Shown here piece by piece: positions 28,512 to 33,678 of a DNA stretch of 33,678 nt. Origin of the DNA: Seminavis robusta (lineage: Eukaryota; Bacillariophyta; Bacillariophyceae; Naviculales; Naviculaceae); NCBI GenBank assembly GCA_903772945.1, contig CAICTM010000925.1, positions 8,867 through 42,544 on the forward strand. Reading direction: 5' to 3'. Under the pieces are notes generated by a model, which did not search any database, was not told the origin of the DNA, and was given only the letters and a program-made list of their open reading frames with translations. The position numbers and the translations under genes were made by a program. How positions within the stretch are numbered: the first letter of the stretch is position 1; the number at the start of each line of letters is the position of its first letter.

Positions 28512-29919
28512 AAAACTGCCTTATAGGAGGTAGTGATGAACTTCAAAGGTACCGAGAACGCTGGCTTGGCGTTGCAGAACGTGACGCATTTCATTTCAAA
28601 GGGGAACGACATTACAACTACTAGTATTATAATCATGGACTAGATAGAACCGAGAGTATTCGTATTTGGACTTTGTATCCATCCATACGTGCTGTCTACA
28701 ACAGAAGAGACATCAGAGCCAGCAACAGAGTTTGTCATGGTGCTCTGGACATGCACGAAGACAGTCTCTCCCTAGCCCTTCGCCACAAGTTTTGTCGTCG
28801 CGTGCATAGTAACACAATGATGATTTCCTTTGCCGACAGCAGTGAGCAGGTTGGCTGTTTCTTTGAAAACATGAATCTGTCCTTTGACGCCGTTTGATTT
28901 GATTGAAACGAAAGATTGAGTCGGAGCGGGCTCGGTCGCTGCAATTCTTCACTTACGGCTGGACCAGTCAAATCGGCAAAAAGATGGGAAATCCGCAACC
29001 GCATCTCCTTGGCTCACACGTCTTGGGCCTTCTGTATGTGTTGGGTACAGAATTAAAAAAGTACGACTGTAGCTTGCAAACTCCGGGCCCGGCTTTTTGT
29101 CTCATGTTCCGATCCTTGGCAGGCTCTTCTTCCTAGCTAGAGGCGACGAAACCACGGCACCGGATGCTACAGCTCGGTTCATGACCACATTCTGACTTCC
29201 AAGCACGGACCAATCGTTCGTATTTTAAAAAGGCAAAAGATGTGAACACAAAGATGAAGCAAGTGCCACCGTTGTTTGCATGAAAATCCTCTGTCGCTTG
29301 CGACGGCGCATTCGATACTGCCCAAAGACATGATCGAGTGGAAATGTGGCAGAGGATCGTGTTTCCGCTTTGGTTCCAGTTTGAATAAAAGTACTGTCAT
29401 CAGCAGTCACTTTAAAATGCATGTGACCAAAAGCCGTGTCGTGCAGGTCTGCCTTTCCACAAAGGGAACCTTGGGTCCATCAATACTATGACTACCGGTA
29501 GGATGCCGATGCTTTCATCAGCGGATTTCTCCAACTCGGACCGTGGGTGGAAGATATATTGTGATCCAACCCTCCAGTACCAACCGAAAAAGACAACTTC
29601 CACAGAGCCTGGTTCGTCATCCTTGTGAAAGCTGTCGTCGACGGTAACAATACAGATCGTGGATGGCTCTTCCCGATTGTCCGGCATCCTGTGACGATAC
29701 TGTCCCAGCGTCCGAGCCTCAACATTTGTCAGCGACCATTCCTTATTTGGAGGGATTGGGTGTACTCCTTCGCTTGAGGGTACAGTCGTATGGGGCAGCC
29801 ATGATTGGGCATTTTATTATTTGGAATGAATCGAATCCCACGGCGGAAGTCATTCTTGAGTACAAGCGATAGGAGTTAAGAGTAGATGTAGTTGATTTAG
29901 AGTACTTCAATGTACCTTT
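28512..29919. other. Intergenic, weak frames only
   Basis: No gene is supported. The best frame is on the minus strand at 29687-29412 (91 codons, ATG start; TICIVTVDDSFHKDDEPG, FFGWYWRVGSQYIFHPR), which could be an exon of an unrecognised gene. A plus-strand frame at 29663-29872 overlaps it and also starts with ATG, so the two compete. CTAGCTAG occurs at 29133. A palindrome GGTACAGCTGTACC lies just beyond, at 29983-29996. Confidence 0.4.
29412..29687 (-). CDS. Weak candidate small gene or exon, unknown
   Basis: Ninety-one codons from an ATG. The composition is normal, with an aromatic-rich centre (VVFFGWYWRVGSQYIF) and acidic flanks. I recognise no domain, and no splice partner is evident. 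It is listed only because it is the most protein-like frame in a 1.4-kb gap. Confidence 0.2.
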   Translation of the reverse strand: MPDNREEPSTICIVTVDDSFHKDDEPGSVEVVFFGWYWRVGSQYIFHPRSELEKSADESIGILPVVIVLMDPRFPLWKGRPARHGFWSHAF

Positions 29920-29982
29920 ATGTCAGAAAAACAGGCTACTAATACTGTATTTGAAGTGGTGGTTTTGTGCCTACAGCCGTAC

Positions 29983-29996
29983 GGTACAGCTGTACC
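29983..29996. repeat. 14-bp perfect palindrome GGTACAGCTGTACC
   Basis: A perfect palindrome. It is followed by more GTACCGG words and by inverted repeats ACCGGTACG (30044-30052) and CGTACCGGT (30062-30070 equivalents at 30144-30152 and 30162-30170). Confidence 0.65.
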
Positions 29997-30143
29997 GGTA
30001 CGTCGATGGACGAATTCTATCGGTAGAGTTACTACTAGTAGTACAGAGGCCACGTACGGTACTTTTACGTCTCTTGGATCTTTGCACCTCCGATCTTTCC
30101 CCCAAGCAAGATCTTTCCAACTTAGTGTCGGCAGCTGGTGAGT

Positions 30144-30170
30144 ACCGGTACGGTGGCTGCTCGTACCGGT
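30144..30170. repeat. Inverted repeat ACCGGTACG / CGTACCGGT
   Basis: Perfect 9-bp arms at 30144-30152 and 30162-30170 with a nine-base loop. It lies inside the candidate intron of the barrel-repeat gene. Confidence 0.75.
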
Positions 30171-31364
30171 TGTACACTTTGGACGGTCTACTGGTCTAGC
30201 CAGCAGATGGAATTTTTTGGAACCTTTGACACTCCTTTTTATGTCACACTCGACGACGCTCAAAACAATCAGGACAATCCGATCGGATTTTGGAAGCTTG
30301 GTGAGCACTTGGACGTGGGCGTTTGGCTTTTTCGAAGAAGCTCATTGGTCGATTGGGGTTTACCGATTTCGACGCGGTTCCCCGAACGGCCACGGGAGGA
30401 TCTGGAAGATGGGCCGATTTTGTGGGTACCATTGACGGTGAAGTTGTTTCCGATGATCCATTACATTCATCATCAAATGGACCATGCGCCTCCAAGAACT
30501 TGTCAGTTACGGAAGAATGTGAAGACATTTATGAATTGACTTGTCGCCGCCCAATACTGCCTTGACAGGTTTCTTTGAAAACGACATTTGTGGCAGCGAA
30601 TGAGACCACTGGTATTGGCGTGTTTGATGCTCCACTTTTTGCCGCCGATCCTGCAGAGTTCGAGGACGTCACTACCGAGACGGTGGCTGGTTCTCTCTAT
30701 GGACAGTACTTTCCTGCAGGAGATACCAGCATCGGAAATTGGGCCTTTCTCTTGGGAGATGATGTGGGTCAGGTAATTGCATATCTTCCTTTGGACCTGG
30801 AGTGAACGGTGAAGATGGGGCTTGGTTGCCCAAGGTAATCAGCGGTGGAACCGGCTTGTTTTCTGGGTATCAGGGCAATGTTACCAACACTGTCACATCG
30901 GAGGATCCTTTTGTGATCACTTGGGAACTGTGCCCTCTGGAAACGAAGAATGAGAGGATGAGTGAGTGTACGGTGATTTACGAGTTGTCCGCTTCCGGCT
31001 CGGACTTTGCTGGCGAAAACTTGATCGGCCAGTTCCAGACTCCTTTTACCTGACGGAAGAAGATGCCCTGGCAGCCGGTGCGGATCCATGTGCTGTTGAC
31101 GTAGCGGGTGCCGTGCAGGGACAGTACTACGAACACGGCAACAATGCATGGGCTGGGGACTGGAGCTTTACCTGGTCGACAGGTGACAGTCTCATTGGGT
31201 GCCTCGGATGGGGTGAACTATGGACTCCCAATGTTGCCCTTGGAGGGACAGGAGTATGGAGCGGCTTCAAGGGCACTATCGACAATGTGGTTGTGAGCGA
31301 GGACCCGTTTGTTATTGAATGCAATATCTGTCCATTCGAAGCTGAACCTGACGAATGTTGCTAG

Positions 31365-33488
31365 CTTTCCCGTTGAAGAAAGCGAGGACGAAACGGTTGG
31401 GGAGCATAGTGCAAATCCTGACAGTTTTGACTGATTGTAAGACGGTTGGTTGTCGATCTCGTGGATGATCTCGGGAGGCGGAGCAACAGGTTGGCTGACT
31501 ATGTCCCCGCCCGCCCAAGCTTTGACCTGTGTGGGCAAGTTTCAAGGATGTCAGGTACCCCACACCAGCTCGCTGGCTTTGGGACCACCTTCAGCCACAG
31601 CACTAACTGTAGTGAGATGTAGGTAGTCTCAATCCTTCATAGTGCTGTGTCCAGGTTCTCCGGAGCCTCTGCCTGTGATTCATCATTCGGATCGGGATCC
31701 CATGTTAAGCAAGCTCTACAGAACCGGCAAGGACCGTTAACACACAACTCTCCTTGTCCAGAGCCGTCTGCTGGTATATGCATAAGGTGGGATGCATTGT
31801 TCGGGGAGAACATTGAAGGTTTATTCGTGATCAGCCAGGCCTCGAAGCGCCCCTTCTCTGCGGATGTCTCCAATCACAATGGAGCCCCGGGCACTCGGGT
31901 ACCAATCGGGTGACATTTCTGTGTTTTGCAATCTGCAATGGAAGGGGAAAAACTCTGCTTGACTCCAGGATGGCTATCACTTGGTATCGAGTAGCAAAAA
32001 GGAGATTCTCCCAATTCCGTGCAGCTTTTTGTCCTCGCAGACCTCCTCCTAGAGTATTTAGATGCCATGGCTGCATGGCTGGTGATTGATATTTTCATCA
32101 TTCACTTCGACTGAACACTCCGAGAGATCCCCAAGCCAAGGCAAAATGCAATTGCACAGACCAACCAATCAGATAATGATTGTCAATGCTCAGTGCTCAA
32201 TTTCCACCAGGACCAGGACCAGGACCAGGACCATTCGACTCCTTTCCCAATTCCGGAACCCCAGTTTTGGCTGCCTCCCATGCACAAAAATAGTCCAACC
32301 TACAGGAACGACAACGGGACGGGAGACATCAAGGGTGCTTTGTGTCGCGTGGTTACAATACTCCCATCAAGGATCAATCTGCAAGGTTCTTGGCGTTTGG
32401 TGCCAGCGACGGGGGTCTTGGAACTGCCTCAATTTGATCTTCTCCGTGTGTCGTTGCTTTGAAGTTTCCTAGTTGCTGCTACTGGTAACTGGTGCTAGTA
32501 GGTCTTCAAGAACCAAAAGGAAGTGGTTGGACTTATCACTAATCGATTGCAAGAACCAAGATCCTCTCCACTGGTCTGAGATTCAACTCTGGAAATACCC
32601 CAGACAAATCACTAGTGCCAGGTCGCAGCTTCAGTACGTACTTCAACCAAAGTTGCCAGATTTAATGGTGTCCTCCTTCAAGTCAAGTGGGGCTATCGGT
32701 ATGATAAGATGAATCAGAGGGCATGCATGGTTGCTGTGGGCATGGGCAGGACATTGGACACAACGAGCGAAACCCTTGGCGCGACAAATCCATAATCCAT
32801 TATCCAATGCACTTCAAGGTTTTCCATTCTTTCTTTTTTCGCTCCTGGATGAGCTCCTGGATGTCCCTCGACGTGTGAGATACTGGTACGTGGTATAATA
32901 TTATATATACTCTCGTGCATGATACGATCAGATACTCTCGAGTATTACTAGTAGCTAGATACGATGATGCGATCACACGAAATTGCAGCTATTTGCTATA
33001 ACTCCTGAGTGCTCAAGTCTGGACATACTGGTATGGACCAGTCTTCGGAGACAACCCGCCAAGAGATAGATACCAGTACCAGCTGGAGGCTGGAGGCATT
33101 TGCAGGAACGTGGCCAGACCAATCTTATCACCACAATGTAAAATCACAATTATTGCTGTTGGGTGGGGCGGATGGCGAAGCATCCTTCACTGTTCCAACT
33201 TTTTGGAAAACGATAATGAGGTTAATCTGAATGAACTTCGATTGACTTCGTTGCTCACTCTTGCCTTCACCAGCATGAACAACCACACACCGGATCAACC
33301 AGATTATTAACTCATACATCAAAACAGGAATGGTCCTTCACAGCTGCTGAACCCCCTGGTAGGCCTTTTTTTTTAAAAGAAAAAGTGGCACAGGCTGCTG
33401 ATTCCGGCCGTCTGACCGTCCACCGTCAACCGGAATCTAGCCTCCACTCATCTACAGATCCAGAGACAACAAAGTAGCTTTTCCTCAT
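31365..33488. other. Right intergenic region, no gene supported
   Basis: Frames at 31637-31913, 32086-32472 and 32193-32462 begin with non-ATG codons or lack any motif, and they overlap on opposite strands or in two frames. A hexamer repeat of ccagga/aggacc (32205-32232) inflates two of them. A purine/T-rich run lies at about 33366-33385. No RNA gene was recognised. Confidence 0.4.
32205..32232. repeat. (CCAGGA)n hexamer repeat
   Basis: About four units of the hexamer. It would encode QD or RT dipeptides in the overlapping frames, which explains those spurious frames. Confidence 0.85.
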
Positions 33489-33489
33489 A

Positions 33490-33555
33490 ATCTTATAACA
33501 TCATTCGTAATACATCTATCGCTACCTTTAGTCTCTTCAACAGATGTTATAAGAT
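33490..33555. repeat. 13-bp perfect inverted repeat, 40-bp loop
   Basis: ATCTTATAACATC (33490-33502) pairs with GATGTTATAAGAT (33543-33555). Both arms contain TTATAA. It lies about 120 bp from the right end, just before a pyrimidine-rich stretch, so it may sit in a promoter. Confidence 0.75.
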
Positions 33556-33678
33556 CCTTCTATACAACCAATACCACCACCGATCCGCTACACTGATCGA
33601 ACGAACGGCAACGAACGCACCTCTTCCCTCCCACTACCTCCCCCCACCCTCTCTCTTCACCCCACCCCGCTCCATCTT
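33556..33678 (+). promoter_or_regulatory. Possible 5' UTR or promoter of a gene to the right
   Basis: The last 70 bases are strongly C/T-rich (ccctcccactacctcccccc and similar) and contain no ATG. This composition is common in diatom leaders just before a start codon. The gene itself would be outside the window. Confidence 0.35.

Larger units (their letters stand above)
29920..31364 (+). pseudogene. Gene with three barrel-like repeats, frame-broken
   Basis: Three tandem copies of a domain of about 115 residues lie at about 30207-30540, 30600-30960 and 31010-31364. Shared features are F-x-TPF-Y, GQYY..GN, GDW-x-F, GWGELWTP, then ALGGTGVWSGFKGTIDN and VVSEDPFVI..CP. The GGTG-x-x-x-G-x-x-G motif recalls allene-oxide-cyclase or dirigent-type barrels; this is a suggestion only. 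Three shifts are repaired by one extra base in a run: T at 30325-30330, G at about 30767 (GTGGGTC), T at 31041-31046 (CCTTTTACC). A TGA at about 30563 between copies 1 and 2 remains. A possible first exon 29920-30137 joins at 30200 over a 62-bp GT-AG intron in matching phase, but it has no signal peptide and is weak. The gene may be real and mis-sequenced, or a recent pseudogene. Confidence 0.5.

Noticed and set aside
32086..32472. Two overlapping plus-strand frames (128 and 89 codons)
   Set aside because: They start at TTG and GTG, overlap in different frames and are lengthened by the CCAGGA repeat. No domain.
33009..33322. Short frames on both strands at the right end
   Set aside because: They overlap one another and show no motif, splice partner or conserved composition.
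1..33678. CRISPR array, bacterial operons, tRNA or rRNA genes
   Set aside because: No regularly spaced direct repeats with unique spacers, no operon-like packing, spliced genes with GT-AG introns, and no cloverleaf or rRNA segment that I can recognise.

Overview
The window looks like nuclear DNA of a pennate diatom. The protein-coding genes carry short GT-AG introns of 62 to 415 bp. The transposable elements resemble families I know from diatoms: a Ty1/copia 'CoDi-like' retrotransposon and a Crypton-like tyrosine recombinase with a GCR1_C-like domain. Gene families such as the CRAL-TRIO-like proteins and secreted prolyl 4-hydroxylases also fit. Seminavis robusta is a guess I cannot confirm. 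All family assignments come from reading sequence and from memory; no search was run.

Layout. (1) 118-9497, minus strand, is a nested transposon. A Crypton-like recombinase gene (N-terminal part 8779-9497, catalytic part about 1560-2167, GCR1_C-like tail 118-1061) is split by a decayed Ty1/copia element at 2168-8778. That element has TG...CA long terminal repeats (LTRs) of 190 and 195 bp and a perfect 5-bp target-site duplication (ATCTT). Removing the element and one duplication copy rejoins the recombinase frame exactly. The 14 bases directly downstream of the 5' LTR, where the primer-binding site should be, are perfectly complementary to a stretch inside the same LTR that begins at an initiator-like TCACTTT. 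This is the arrangement expected of a self-priming element of the Tf1 type, which I do not know from Ty1/copia. (2) 9600-12190 holds a possible 182-bp MITE, a broken CRAL-TRIO-like gene (minus) and a minisatellite. (3) 12192-13751 (+) encodes a type II membrane protein, probably of the Golgi. (4) 14367-17469 (-) is a four-exon MORC-like GHKL ATPase whose splice phases all close. (5) 18569-21184 (-) is a single-exon 871-residue protein with internal repeats. (6) 21677-23859 (-) is a five-exon secreted prolyl 4-hydroxylase. (7) 25324-26627 and 27372-28511 (+) are a tandem pair of MYND zinc-finger genes duplicated with their promoters. (8) 29920-31364 (+) is a broken gene with three copies of a barrel-like domain. 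(9) The right end is intergenic and closes with a pyrimidine-rich stretch that could lead a gene outside the window.

Two patterns cross the window. Nearly every frameshift in the otherwise recognisable genes is repaired by one extra base in a short homopolymer (mostly T), which points to consensus errors in multicopy sequence as much as to pseudogenes. The palindrome CTAGCTAG occurs about twelve times, always outside exons. The genes do not form a pathway; the neighbourhood is ordinary diatom chromosome with a transposon-rich left third.
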